Source: Pusillimonas caeni
GTDB lineage: Bacteria > Pseudomonadota > Gammaproteobacteria > Burkholderiales > Burkholderiaceae_B
Assembly: GCF_003545815.1 (NCBI RefSeq)
Contig: NZ_PDUW01000005.1
Location: forward strand, 62,001 to 126,000
Direction: 5' to 3'
Length of the DNA: 64,000 nt
The translations under genes were made by a program, and so were the position numbers. This document shows, one piece after another, positions 1 to 9,386 of the stretch. Within the stretch, counting starts at the first letter, position 1, and the number at the start of each line of letters is the position of its first letter. Below the pieces are notes generated by a model. It worked only from the letters and a program-made list of their open reading frames with translations, was not told the DNA's origin and did not search any database.

Positions 1-195
1 TTCCACCTGCAGGCCGGCGGCGCGCGCAGCGGCCATCACGTCGGCCGAAGTGGGTTGATCGGCCCCGCCTTCGAAATCGGGCCGGTTGATGATGACGCTT
101 TTATAGCCGGCTTGCGCGACCGCCTGCATGTCGTCGGGCCTGAGCTGGGGCGCCACCGCGAAATCGGCGCTGAGCGGGTTGAGAGGGACTGCCAT
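1..195 (-). CDS. DUF442 / TIGR01244-type phosphatase or sulfur transferase (3' part missing)
   Basis: Only the first 65 codons are in the window; the gene runs off the left edge. The start ATG (complement of 193-195) follows a GGAGA ribosome site. The N-terminus has the family pattern: a short strand ending in PQLRPDDMQAVAQAGYKSVI, then NRPDFEGGADQP, as in beta-lactamase-hydrolase-like proteins of the DUF442 family (dual-specificity phosphatase fold). The catalytic CxxxxxR loop would lie outside the window, so activity cannot be judged. It is 64 bp downstream of, and on the same strand as, the deacetylase gene and could be cotranscribed with it. Confidence 0.75.
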   Translation of the reverse strand, partial: MAVPLNPLSADFAVAPQLRPDDMQAVAQAGYKSVIINRPDFEGGADQPTSADVMAAARAAGLQVE

Positions 196-259
196 TGCAT
201 TTCTCCATAGTTGTTCGGTGCCTTGCACCCATGGCTTCGGCGCTGGATGCGGCGTGAAA

Positions 260-1087
260 TCAGGCGTCGTGCCCGAAGCGGGCACGACGTGCTTGTATTC
301 TGTTTTCCTGCAGCCAATGTCCGGCCTCGTCTCCGGCCAGCACATTGAATTCTGCGAGGCGCTGGCGGCCCAGAGGGTCGGTGGCGTCGGCGTAGGCGGC
401 CGGATGGCACATCAGCAGATCGCCGTCCCGCATGTGCCGCAGCCAGTTCGGCAACAGGCGGCGATAGGCCGCCTCTTCGCCTCGAAAATCATACACTCCC
501 GCAAACCGGGCATTCAAGTGAAATCCGTATCGACGGGCACTGTGATTGAACGTCGCCGCACCCAGGGCCTGGATGATCATCGCCTTGGCCCGTTGGCCCG
601 CGGGCAGCCGTGGAACCGGGCGCGTGCTGCGCAGCCATGGCCTCGACCGGCCTGTGAAACGCCGAGCCAGCACGTCGAGCAGGACATGGCGAATTTGCGG
701 CAGCTGGTGGACATGCTGGTGGCCATCGACGAAGTCGGGAGCCCTGCCAAGCACGGATTCGAACGCTTCGAGCTGATCGAGAATCTGGTTGCGAACCACC
801 TCGCCGTCGAGCCGGCGGCCATAGGCGCGGCGGATCAGCACCGGCAGAGGCAGGTACAATCCCGGCTGCCCCAGAGCTTCGGTGAAGTTCAGGTGCAGGC
901 CCGCCTGTATGCCCGTCTCGGCCAGGGCCGGCGCATGCCGCGCGAAGGTGGGGCCCTGCGACAGGCAGCTCGCGGCGCTGAGACGGCCCTGGGTAGCCAG
1001 GCGTATGATGCCGGTGTCGATGGCCTCGCTCATGCCGAAATCATCGGCGCACAGAACCACCCGCTTGATCCCCTTGTCGACGCTCAA
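260..1087 (-). CDS. ChbG/HpnK/YdjC-family carbohydrate deacetylase (LgmC-like)
   Basis: About 275 aa. A metal-dependent polysaccharide-type deacetylase: the N-terminal VVLCADDFGMSEAID carries the Asp pair of the family and DGHQHVHQLP carries the metal-binding histidines, followed by the typical HLNF segment. In Bordetella a protein of this family (LgmC) deacetylates undecaprenyl-linked GlcNAc so that glucosamine can be added to lipid A phosphates; the neighbouring GtrA and GT2 genes fit that reading, which is inference. The start is uncertain: a TTG at 1087 sits only two bases after a GAGG, while a GTG at 1060 has AGGGG at good spacing. Longer open frame upstream reads antisense to the GtrA gene and was excluded. 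The two 5' ends are divergent and about 25 bp apart. Confidence 0.8.
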   Translation of the reverse strand: MSVDKGIKRVVLCADDFGMSEAIDTGIIRLATQGRLSAASCLSQGPTFARHAPALAETGIQAGLHLNFTEALGQPGLYLPLPVLIRRAYGRRLDGEVVRNQILDQLEAFESVLGRAPDFVDGHQHVHQLPQIRHVLLDVLARRFTGRSRPWLRSTRPVPRLPAGQRAKAMIIQALGAATFNHSARRYGFHLNARFAGVYDFRGEEAAYRRLLPNWLRHMRDGDLLMCHPAAYADATDPLGRQRLAEFNVLAGDEAGHWLQENRIQARRARFGHDA

Positions 1088-1111
1088 ACCCTCTTTCGGA
1101 AACCGCTGCAC

Positions 1112-1510
1112 ATGATCAATCTGTTCAGGCAGATAGGCTGGTTCGTGGCCACGGGCTGCGCCGCCGCCCTGACCCACTGGCTGGTGGCGGTGCTGTGCGT
1201 GCGCGAATTCGGCCTCGATCCATTGCTGGCCAATCTGGCCGGTTGGCTGGTGGCCTTCTGCGTGTCTTTTCTGGGTCATTACAACTTTACCTTCAGGCAT
1301 CAACGCGGGCCGTGGGCCAGCGCCGCGTGGCGCTTCTTCGTGGTGTCGGCCGTGGGTTTCTGCGTCAATGAACTCTCTTACGCCTATCTGCTTCGCGCCA
1401 CGGCCGTCCGCTACGACCTGCTGCTGGCGATGATACTGATCGGCCTGGCGATGTTGACCTTCATTCTAGGGCGATTCTGGGCGTTCCGTCATAAAGCGGG
1501 ACGCGCATGA
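1112..1510 (+). CDS. GtrA-family small membrane protein (flippase-like)
   Basis: 132 aa with four predicted transmembrane helices (about residues 7-27, 37-56, 70-90, 100-120) and the family signature FCVSFLGHYNFTFRH between helices 2 and 3, ending in FWAFR. GtrA-like proteins assist translocation of undecaprenyl-phosphate-linked sugars across the inner membrane. It sits between a ChbG-like deacetylase and a GtrB/ArnC-like glycosyltransferase, matching the roles of LgmD, LgmC and LgmA in Bordetella lipid A modification. The ATG was chosen because upstream open frame is antisense to the deacetylase. The ribosome site is weak. It converges on the glycosyltransferase, with 112 bp between the stops. 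Confidence 0.75.
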   Translation: MINLFRQIGWFVATGCAAALTHWLVAVLCVREFGLDPLLANLAGWLVAFCVSFLGHYNFTFRHQRGPWASAAWRFFVVSAVGFCVNELSYAYLLRATAVRYDLLLAMILIGLAMLTFILGRFWAFRHKAGRA

Positions 1511-1622
1511 ACCGCCCTTGAACTGGATGGCGGTTTCGTGAGGCGGAAAAGGAAAACGAAGCCGGCAAGCGTCGCGGAGAAGGCGGCGCCCGACGCCGCC
1601 CGCACCGGCCATGCCGGCGCCA

Positions 1623-2660
1623 CTATTGATTGATGGCGCGGTTGACCGCCTGGGGCCGCCGGTCGGCGGCGAAGAATTCGGGCTGTGTCAGCGATATGCG
1701 CTGGCCGAGGCCCTGACCCTTGTGGGTGCGGACCAGGTACAGGGGACGGTTCTTGACCTCGCCGAATATGCGGGCGATGTATTCGCCCAGCACACCCATT
1801 GAAATGAGATTGATGCCGGCAAAGAACAGCACCACCGTGATCAGCGAGGCCCAGCCCTGAACCGGATCGCCGTGGATGAAGTACTTGACGACGATGAACA
1901 GCCCATAGGCGAAGGACAGCAGCGACAGGCAGATGCCCGCCATGCTGAGCAGGCGCAGCGGCCAGGTGGTGAACGAGGTAAGGCCGTCGAGCGCAAAATG
2001 GAAAAGCTTGAACGGCTTGAAGCTGGTGGTGCCGTACAGGCGCTGCGGCGGCGCATAGGCGTAGGGTTCGGTCTTGAAGCCGACCCAGGCGAAAAGCCCC
2101 TTCATGAAGCGGTTGCGCTCGGGAAGCAGCAGCAGGGCGTCGACCACCTTGCGGTCCATGAGGCGGAAATCGCTGGCGTTCTCGGGCACGGTCAGGCCGC
2201 CCGACGTACGCATGAGCCGGTAGAAAAACTTGGTGCCCAGCCGCTTGAAGATGGATTCGTCTTCGCGCGTGGCCCGCACTGCATAGACCATGTCGATGCC
2301 CTGCTGCCAGCGCTTGAGCATGGGGGCGATGAGGGCTGGGGGATGCTGCAGGTCGGCATCGAGCGTGACCACGACCTGGCCATGCGCGGCCTCGAGCCCC
2401 GCGCTGAGGGCGGCCTCTTTGCCGAAGTTGCGCGACAGCTGCAGATAGACCACTTGCGGATGCTGCCGCGCGAGTGTTTCCAGGAGCTCCTGCGTGCCGT
2501 CCGTGCTGCCGTCGTCGACGACGATGATTTCGAATGCGGTCGCCAGCGGCGACAGGGCCGAAACCAGGCTCGGAACCAGCACGCCGAGATTGGCCGCTTC
2601 GTTGAGGCAGGGCACGACACAACTGATGGAGGACGGATGTTCGGAAATCTTATCGGGCAT
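1623..2660 (-). CDS. GT2-family polyprenyl-phosphate glycosyltransferase (GtrB/ArnC/LgmA-like)
   Basis: 345 aa. The N-terminal GT-A domain shows ISCVVPCLNEAANL, IIVVDDGSTDGT and the metal-binding TLDADLQHPP, followed by FRLMDR and ERNRFMKG, the set found in dolichol-phosphate-mannose-synthase-like bacterial enzymes. Two C-terminal membrane helices follow (about residues 234-258 and 268-292), ending in LGEYIARIFGEVKNRPLY. The predicted reaction is transfer of a sugar from a UDP-sugar to undecaprenyl phosphate at the inner membrane. The start was set at ATG 2660 (MPDKISE) because a longer frame would place coding sequence over an AT-rich promoter-like stretch at about 2700-2720. No clear Shine-Dalgarno is visible. 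It is probably the first committed enzyme of an Lgm-type lipid A decoration pathway. Confidence 0.85.
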   Translation of the reverse strand: MPDKISEHPSSISCVVPCLNEAANLGVLVPSLVSALSPLATAFEIIVVDDGSTDGTQELLETLARQHPQVVYLQLSRNFGKEAALSAGLEAAHGQVVVTLDADLQHPPALIAPMLKRWQQGIDMVYAVRATREDESIFKRLGTKFFYRLMRTSGGLTVPENASDFRLMDRKVVDALLLLPERNRFMKGLFAWVGFKTEPYAYAPPQRLYGTTSFKPFKLFHFALDGLTSFTTWPLRLLSMAGICLSLLSFAYGLFIVVKYFIHGDPVQGWASLITVVLFFAGINLISMGVLGEYIARIFGEVKNRPLYLVRTHKGQGLGQRISLTQPEFFAADRRPQAVNRAINQ

Positions 2661-2916
2661 GGAAGGGCTCGCGAGCGCAAGCACTGTAACGAAACTTGCA
2701 ACTATAATTAACAACTTGAATTCAAGCGTGTTGCGTCCAATGTAGAGCACTCCAGGCAACCATGCAATGAAAACCGGTCGAATCTAGGGTAAGCCTGTAT
2801 GCGTGACGCCACAAAAACGTAACAGCGGCGGGCAGTTACGGATTTTGGACGAAGAAACGATTCCCCTGCCATATGCCGATTGCCGCCGCGATGCCGCATT
2901 GACGTCAAGAGGCCTT
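2661..2916. other. intergenic region between glycosyltransferase and NO-response operon
   Basis: This gene-free stretch between two divergent transcription units turns AT-rich towards 2690-2720, where a TTGAAT and a TATAGT-like element on the minus strand could form the glycosyltransferase promoter. Short open frames here show no family resemblance. No repeats were noticed. Confidence 0.4.
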
Positions 2917-2945
2917 TTGTTTAAGATTCATTGTAAATATATCTT
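2917..2945 (+). promoter_or_regulatory. NsrR operator overlapping the promoter of the NO-response operon
   Basis: An 11-1-11 inverted repeat at 2923-2945 reads AAGATTCATTG, then T, then AAATATATCTT. This closely matches the NsrR consensus half sites (AAGATGCATTT / AAATGCATCTT). A TTGTTT at 2917-2922 and TATCTT at 2940-2945, spaced 17 bp, could be the -35 and -10, so NsrR bound here would block RNA polymerase. The third gene of the operon encodes an NsrR with all three cluster cysteines, which implies autoregulation relieved by nitric oxide. Confidence 0.8.
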
Positions 2946-3019
2946 TATGTTCGCGGCGCCGGTCCAGCCTCATCGTTGACCGCCCGCGTCTTCCTCTTGA
3001 CGCTTTATCGGAGCCGCGC

Positions 3020-3424
3020 ATGGCCACTCGAGACGAAATCTGCACCGAAGACGAGATCGCCACGCTCGTTTACAGCTTTTACGACCGCGTGCGCGCCGAT
3101 GCAAAGCTCGGGCCCATCTTCGATGCTCACATCAGCGACTGGGACACCCACCTCAAGAAGATGGTCAGCTTCTGGTCCTCGCTGATGCGCGGCACGGGCA
3201 CGTATAATGGCACGCCCATGCCCAAGCACATCGCCCTGCCCGACCTCAGCGCCGAGCTCTTCCAGCAGTGGCTGGCCCTGTTCCACGACACCACGCAAAC
3301 CCTGCCCAACCGCGCTTTCGCCCAAAGGGCCGAAGACTTCGCCCATCGGATCGCGCGCAGCCTGTGGTATGGCTATCAATTGCACAACCAGCCCGACCAG
3401 CCTCTTACAGAAGTCTTTTCATGA
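3020..3424 (+). CDS. group III truncated haemoglobin
   Basis: 134 aa, a typical length for class III (trHb-P) globins. Visible landmarks are Phe20-Tyr21 (B9/B10) in LVYSFYDRVRAD, the KMVSFWSSLMRG helix, His70 in MPKHIALP as proximal-histidine region, and Trp84 (G8) in FQQWLALFHDT. These proteins bind NO/O2 in the cytoplasm and are implicated in nitric oxide handling. The start ATG has GGAG six bases upstream. The stop overlaps the ATG of nnrS by four bases (ATGA), and the operator upstream marks it as first gene of an NsrR-controlled operon. Confidence 0.9.
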   Translation: MATRDEICTEDEIATLVYSFYDRVRADAKLGPIFDAHISDWDTHLKKMVSFWSSLMRGTGTYNGTPMPKHIALPDLSAELFQQWLALFHDTTQTLPNRAFAQRAEDFAHRIARSLWYGYQLHNQPDQPLTEVFS

Positions 3425-4629
3425 CCAAGGCCAGAGCCATCCCGGTTTCCTTGCACGAACCCGGCGAACCCCTTCCCCGGGGACCGCGGCTCGAGGCTTT
3501 TCTGGAGCTGGGGTTTCGCCCCCTGTATATCGCGGGCTGCGCCTGGGCCCTGCTCTCCGTCGCGCTATGGATCTATGCGCCGCAATGGCTTTCCGCGCCG
3601 CTGAGTGGCGTGGCCTGGCATGCGCATGAAATGCTGTGGGGCTTCGTCGCCACCATCGCGGTGGGCTTCCTGCTGACGGCCAGCGCCACCTGGACGGGCG
3701 TCAATCCCCTCAAGGGGCTGCCCCTGGCCGCCGCCTGTCTGCTATGGCTCGTGGCCCGCATCGGCTATCTGGCCGGCGGCAATATCGCCTTCTACGTTGC
3801 GGCGGCGGCCGAAACCGCTTTTTTCCTGCTCAGCGCCCTGGCGCTGCTGCGGGTCATGTTCAAAGGCAAAAGCAAGCGCAACTATGGCATTCCCTTCCTG
3901 GTATTGGGCCTGGGCATCGCCAACTGCCTGTACCTGCGGGCATCGCTGTCGGGCAATTACATGGTGCTGATGCAGCATTTCGAAACCGGCCTGATCTGCA
4001 TGGCCGTGATCGCCCTGCTGGTGGCGCGGCGCGTCATTCCCTTCTTCGCCATGCGCGCCATTCCGGGCCTGGCCATACCCATGCTGACGCGCAGCGGCCA
4101 GGCGCAGATGGTTCTGGGCATCCTGGCGATCGTGCTGGGCCTCGCCGGCCAGAAAGCCCCCATGGCGCTGGCGCTTGCGGCAACCGGTCTCGTCGGCCTG
4201 TACCAGATCGCCAACTGGAAGCCGCAAGCCGTACTGCGCAAGCCCATACTCTGGATTCTGTATCTGGGCTATGCGGCCATGGGCCTGGGCCTGCTGCTCG
4301 CGGCGGCTCATGTGGCGGGCTTCGGCTCGGCGGCCTTTGCGCGCGCAGCCGTCCATGTGCATGTCATCGGCATGGCGGGCTTTTCGGTGCTGATCATCGG
4401 CATGGTCACGCGCACCGCCCTGGGCCATCTGGGCCGCCCGCTGCAACTGGATCAAAGCATGGTGGCCAGCTACTGGCTGATGCTGCTCGCCGTGGTTCTG
4501 CGGCTGGCTGCCCTGGTTCCGTCCAGCGCCATGCAGCCGCTGCTGCATGCGTCGGCCGCCGCATGGGTGGCGGCCTTCATTCTGTATTTGTGGCGCTTCG
4601 CGCCCCTGCTTATAAGGCCCCGTCTATGA
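3421..4629 (+). CDS. nnrS: NnrS family haem/copper membrane protein
   Basis: 402 aa, almost entirely hydrophobic, with about twelve membrane helices. Family features include FLELGFRPLYIAGCAWA near the N-terminus, GVAWHAHEMLWGFVATIAVGF, HVHVIGMAGF and MVTRTALGHLGRPL, giving several conserved histidines suited to haem and copper. NnrS proteins protect against nitrosative stress and are typically NsrR- or NnrR-controlled. The start ATG overlaps the globin stop and its own stop overlaps the nsrR start, so the three genes are translationally coupled. Confidence 0.93.
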   Translation: MTKARAIPVSLHEPGEPLPRGPRLEAFLELGFRPLYIAGCAWALLSVALWIYAPQWLSAPLSGVAWHAHEMLWGFVATIAVGFLLTASATWTGVNPLKGLPLAAACLLWLVARIGYLAGGNIAFYVAAAAETAFFLLSALALLRVMFKGKSKRNYGIPFLVLGLGIANCLYLRASLSGNYMVLMQHFETGLICMAVIALLVARRVIPFFAMRAIPGLAIPMLTRSGQAQMVLGILAIVLGLAGQKAPMALALAATGLVGLYQIANWKPQAVLRKPILWILYLGYAAMGLGLLLAAAHVAGFGSAAFARAAVHVHVIGMAGFSVLIIGMVTRTALGHLGRPLQLDQSMVASYWLMLLAVVLRLAALVPSSAMQPLLHASAAAWVAAFILYLWRFAPLLIRPRL

Positions 4630-5072
4630 GGCTTACCCAGCACAGCGACTACGCCATGCGCCTGCTCATGTATGTGGGCGGGCACCCCGACAGGCTTTGC
4701 ACCATCTCGGAAGTGGCCCGGGCCTACGGCATTTCCGAACCCCATCTCATGAAGGTCACCCATCGCCTGAGCCAGCATGGCTGGCTCGAAACCGTAAGGG
4801 GCAAGAACGGCGGCATGCGCCTGGCCATGCCGCCCCAGGATATCCGCCTGGGCGCCGTGGTGCGCGACACCGAGGCCGACCTGGCGCTGGTCGAGTGCCT
4901 GGGGCCCAACAACAGCTGCACGCTGGTCGGCGGCTGCGGCCTGACAGGCGTCGTGCATGGCGCGCTGCAGGCTTTTCTGCAGCACCTGGATCAGTACACT
5001 TTGGCCGATATCCTGAGCAAGGCGCCGACAGAAGACGCCTCGCCGGCTCAAGTCGTGAATTGGGTTAAATAA
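4626..5072 (+). CDS. nsrR: Rrf2-family nitric-oxide-sensing repressor NsrR
   Basis: 148 aa. N-terminal winged helix begins MRLTQHSDYAMRLLMY and includes ISEPHLMKVTHRLSQHGWLETVRGKNGG, the Rrf2 DNA-recognition and wing segment. Cys91, Cys98 and Cys104 are the spacing expected for the Fe-S cluster ligands of NsrR. The protein represses its targets until NO destroys the cluster. Its gene is the last of the operon, coupled to nnrS by an ATGA overlap. The palindrome at 2923-2945 is the probable target. A hairpin with a T-run follows directly. Confidence 0.93.
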   Translation: MRLTQHSDYAMRLLMYVGGHPDRLCTISEVARAYGISEPHLMKVTHRLSQHGWLETVRGKNGGMRLAMPPQDIRLGAVVRDTEADLALVECLGPNNSCTLVGGCGLTGVVHGALQAFLQHLDQYTLADILSKAPTEDASPAQVVNWVK

Positions 5073-5088
5073 AGCCGGGGGCTTTTTT
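5071..5088 (+). terminator. rho-independent terminator of the nsrR operon
   Basis: A short AAAGCC / GGCTTT stem with a GGG loop runs straight into six T residues at 5083-5088, immediately after the nsrR stop codon. The stem is short, so efficiency is uncertain. Confidence 0.6.
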
Positions 5089-5108
5089 GCCTTGTGCGGC
5101 CCGGCGGC

Positions 5109-5136
5109 AAAAAAAACAAGGGCGGCCGTGCCGCCC
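5109..5136 (-). terminator. rho-independent terminator of serA
   Basis: On the minus strand a perfect seven-pair stem (GGGCGGC / GCCGCCC, three-base loop, 5120-5136) is followed by TTG and eight T residues (5109-5116). It lies just past the serA stop and faces the nsrR terminator. Confidence 0.8.
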
Positions 5137-5143
5137 CGTTGCT

Positions 5144-6346
<1,203 letters not shown>

Positions 6347-6533
6347 GTGTGCCTTTCCAGAGCTAACGGCCAAAAGCATATTGTGACGCATAGCGCCGCT
6401 TTCGTCGCCCACGGCCCTTCGACGATAAGGGGTAAAGCTTGTTATGATAAAGTCACGCACGATGGGCCATACCGCCCGTCTTCGGCACCGGCGCACGCAA
6501 CGCGCCACACGCCCATCCATCTCTAGAACCGCC

Positions 6534-6986
6534 ATGATCACGACCGACGAACTCACCTGGACGGACGCTTTCCTCGTCGGCTATCCGCCGATGGACGACA
6601 CTCATCGCGAATTCGTCGATATCGTGGGCGCCATGCTGCAAGCTCCGGACGAAGCCCTGCTGGGCCGCCTGAAAGAACTCATCGTCCACAGCGAGCAGCA
6701 CTTCTCGCAAGAAGAAGCCTGGATGCAGAAGACCAGCTTCCCCGCCACCGAATGCCACACCAACGAGCATAATGCCGTCCTGACCTCGATGCGCGAAGTG
6801 GCCGCCTACGTCGAAGGCGGCGGCGCCCCCGACGAAGCACGCCGCCTGGCCGTCGAACTGGCGCGCTGGTTTCCCGGCCATACGGACTATCTCGACGCAT
6901 CGCTGGCGCAGTGGGTGTCCAAGAAGCAATTGGGCGGCGTGCCCATCGTCGTGCGCCGCGGCGTAGCCAACCACGACGACGCCTGA
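6534..6986 (+). CDS. bacteriohemerythrin
   Basis: 150 aa. All diiron ligands of the hemerythrin family are visible: His24, His52, His56, Glu60, His75, His79, His116 and Asp121, in the order H, HxxxH...E, HxxxH, HxxxxD. It is a cytoplasmic O2-binding (or NO-binding) protein. The ATG before TTDELTWTD was chosen because homologues start near this LTWTDAFLVGYPPMDDTH segment. No strong ribosome site is visible. It lies divergently to serA with about 190 bp between them; proximity to the NO operon may be coincidental. Confidence 0.92.
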   Translation: MITTDELTWTDAFLVGYPPMDDTHREFVDIVGAMLQAPDEALLGRLKELIVHSEQHFSQEEAWMQKTSFPATECHTNEHNAVLTSMREVAAYVEGGGAPDEARRLAVELARWFPGHTDYLDASLAQWVSKKQLGGVPIVVRRGVANHDDA

Positions 6987-7057
6987 CCGGCGTCAGGCCG
7001 ACGCGGCCGGCTTTGGCCGCCGCCGCGCTGGCGGCGACCGCCGCAGCCGCGCAAAGC

Positions 7058-7762
7058 TTACACGGGCAGGTCGAACAACAACACCTCGGCCCGTTCCGCA
7101 TCCGACAGAACCACCTGCGATCCGTCATCGATGGTGGCGGCATCGCCCGCCGAAAGCTTCACGCCATTCACGGATAGACCGCCGCGCGCTACGTGCACAT
7201 ACACGAGGCGCCCCGGCGCCGGCTCGTGCACCAGCGGCCTGTCGCCTTGCTCGAGCAGGGAGGCATAGACGCTGGCATCCTGGTGAATGCGCACAGAGCC
7301 GTCCCGGCCGTCGGCCGAGGCGATCAGGCGCAGCCGCCCCCGCTTCGACTCGGAATCGAAATACTTCTGCTCGTAGCTGGGCTGGACGCCGGCGACATCG
7401 GGCATGATCCAGATCTGCAGGAAGTGCACCGGATCCGTTTCCGAATGGTTGAACTCGCTGTGCCTGACGCCGCTGCCCGCGCTCATGCGCTGCACGTCGC
7501 CATGGCGGATGACCGAGCCCGTGCCCATGCTGTCCTGGTGCGCCAACTCGCCATCCAGCACATAAGAGATGATTTCCATGTCGCGATGGCCATGGGCGCC
7601 GAATCCCTTGCCCGGCTGCACGCGATCTTCGTTGATGACGCGCAAAGGGCCCACGCCCATGTGGCGCGGGTCGTGATAATCGGCGAACGAGAACGTATGC
7701 CGGGAGCTGAGCCAGCCGTGCTCGGCAACGCCCCGCTCTTCGCTTCTTCTGATGGTAAGCAT
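7058..7762 (-). CDS. pirin family protein (bicupin)
   Basis: 234 aa, of the YhaK/YhhW type. The N-terminal cupin has the metal ligands His57, His59, His101 and Glu103 in GFGAHGHRDMEIISYVLDGELAHQDSMG and SGVRHSEFNHS. Pirins are iron-binding; some have quercetin 2,3-dioxygenase activity, but the physiological substrate is usually unknown. ATG 7762 is preceded by GGAGG at ideal spacing. It is divergent from a LysR regulator 111 bp away, a common arrangement that suggests control by that regulator. Confidence 0.9.
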   Translation of the reverse strand: MLTIRRSEERGVAEHGWLSSRHTFSFADYHDPRHMGVGPLRVINEDRVQPGKGFGAHGHRDMEIISYVLDGELAHQDSMGTGSVIRHGDVQRMSAGSGVRHSEFNHSETDPVHFLQIWIMPDVAGVQPSYEQKYFDSESKRGRLRLIASADGRDGSVRIHQDASVYASLLEQGDRPLVHEPAPGRLVYVHVARGGLSVNGVKLSAGDAATIDDGSQVVLSDAERAEVLLFDLPV

Positions 7763-7873
7763 GGGGATACCTCCGTATGTGTTGATGCCTACCATTCTAT
7801 TGGCCTTCAGGACGAACAAATAGCCCTGGGTTCGGTTATTATTATTTCAATTTTGGAACAATGGGCCGATGCC

Positions 7874-8776
7874 ATGCCTCTGACAGCCAATGATCTGATT
7901 CTTTTCGCCCATGTCATCGAGGCCGGCAGTTTTTCGCAGGCTGCCGAGCGCACCGGCCTGCCGAAATCCACGTTGTCCCGCCGCATCATGCAGCTCGAGA
8001 ATCAACTGGGCGAACGCCTGCTGACGCGCAGCACGCGCAAGCTCGCCATCACAGACTTCGGCGAACGCATCCTCGAACATGCGCGCCGCCTGCTCGACGA
8101 AACTGAAGCGGCCAAATCGCTGGCCCTGCATCGCCAGGTGATTCCTCAGGGAACGCTGCGCGCGTCCCTGCCGCCCGAGTTCAATGAACTGTCGGTGGTG
8201 CCGTTGATCTGCGAGTTCCGCCGCAGCTATCCGCAGGTCAGGCTGGAGCTCGACCTTTCATCGCGGCGTGTCGACCTGATTGCCGAGCGCTTCGACGTCG
8301 CGGTGCGCATCGCCGACCGCCTGCCCGACGACGGCACACTGATCGCTCGCCAAATCGCCGTGCTTCGCAATGCCCTGTACGCCAGCCCCGCTTATGTGTC
8401 CGCGCACGGCATGCCCCGCGAACCGGCCGACCTGGCAAAGCACACGGGGTTGATGGTGATTCCCAGCAGCGGAGAAGCCCAGCCCTGGCGCCTTTCCCGA
8501 GGCGCCGAACAATGGCAGGGCGCCCCCGACTGCATACTGCCCTCGAACAGCATGGGCCTGCTGCAGGCGCTTGCCATCGAGGGGATGGGCATCGTGGGGC
8601 TGTCCGAAAGATTCGCGCGCGCCCACACCGAGTCGGGCGCCCTGCTGCCGGTGCTGCCGGAATGGTCGCTGCCCACCATGACAGTGTGGTGCGTCATGCC
8701 GGGCCGGCGGCTGCTGCCCGAGCGCACACGCGCCTTCGTCGAACTCTTCAAGAAAGTGCTGGAAGAAAGGCCCTAG
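7874..8776 (+). CDS. LysR family transcriptional regulator (likely controls pirin)
   Basis: 300 aa. N-terminal winged helix-turn-helix: [43 protein letters not shown], residues about 5-47, followed by the periplasmic-binding-like effector domain. The subgroup resembles the AaeR/DmlR-like LysR proteins that often sit divergently to pirin or oxidoreductase genes. The ATG has no clear Shine-Dalgarno; no better start lies nearby. Its last four bases overlap the end of the convergent deaminase-like gene. Confidence 0.88.
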   Translation: MPLTANDLILFAHVIEAGSFSQAAERTGLPKSTLSRRIMQLENQLGERLLTRSTRKLAITDFGERILEHARRLLDETEAAKSLALHRQVIPQGTLRASLPPEFNELSVVPLICEFRRSYPQVRLELDLSSRRVDLIAERFDVAVRIADRLPDDGTLIARQIAVLRNALYASPAYVSAHGMPREPADLAKHTGLMVIPSSGEAQPWRLSRGAEQWQGAPDCILPSNSMGLLQALAIEGMGIVGLSERFARAHTESGALLPVLPEWSLPTMTVWCVMPGRRLLPERTRAFVELFKKVLEERP

Positions 8777-9201
8777 GCCTTTGCCGGCTTGTAGGCGATT
8801 GCCTTGATCTCGATCAGCAGGTGGGGATGCGGCAATTGGTGCACGGCCACCGTGGTGCGCGTCGGGCCGTCGACATCGAAGTACTGGCCATACACTTCGT
8901 TGTAGCCGCCGAAATCGTTCATGTTGACGAGATAGCTGCTGATCTCGACCACGTCGGCCAGCGATGCCCCTTCGCTGGCGAGGATGTCCTTGATGTTCTC
9001 GATGACGGCCCGCGTCTGCTCGCGGATGTCGAGCTGGGTGGTGCCCATGGCATCTGCCTGCGCGCCCACGATGCTGTTGTCGGGACGGCGCGAGCTGGTT
9101 CCGGACACGAACAGGAAATCTCCCGCGCGGCGGATGTGGGGGAACTTGCCCCGAGGGGTGGCCTTGCCCGCCACGAGTCCGGTGTTGGACGCTTGATTCA
9201 A
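8773..9201 (-). CDS. 2-aminomuconate deaminase-like protein (RidA/YjgF superfamily)
   Basis: 142 aa. The sequence has the long specific motifs of 2-aminomuconate deaminases (AmnD/NbaF/KynD): [60 protein letters not shown] and [20 protein letters not shown]. Such enzymes convert 2-aminomuconate to 4-oxalocrotonate in 2-aminophenol, nitrobenzoate and tryptophan (3-hydroxyanthranilate) breakdown. The start is a TTG with AGGAG eight bases upstream; no ATG is available at the right place. None of the usual pathway partners is adjacent, so the gene is an orphan here, and a generic RidA role cannot be excluded. Confidence 0.85.
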   Translation of the reverse strand: MNQASNTGLVAGKATPRGKFPHIRRAGDFLFVSGTSSRRPDNSIVGAQADAMGTTQLDIREQTRAVIENIKDILASEGASLADVVEISSYLVNMNDFGGYNEVYGQYFDVDGPTRTTVAVHQLPHPHLLIEIKAIAYKPAKA

Positions 9202-9386
9202 GATGCTTCTCCTATCCAGTTGAGTTGTAGTCGCACGAGTATAGGAAGGCAGCCCCGGCAACGTCAACGCGGCGCCGGCACATCCGTTGCGGAAGCGCTT
9301 GCCGCTGCGCCGCTCTGGCATCAACCGCCCTCGGACCATGCCGCAAAAATTCGAGAAATCCCATACAATGGCACACGCATGAAAAC

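Noticed and set aside
128-1111. Extension of the GtrA frame upstream of ATG 1112
   Set aside because: It is antisense to the deacetylase and has no homology-like content; the membrane protein begins at 1112.
3636-5072. 478-codon frame overlapping nnrS and nsrR on the same strand
   Set aside because: Its first half is an out-of-frame shadow of nnrS rich in Arg/Gly/Pro; only the last part (from 4626) is the real nsrR.
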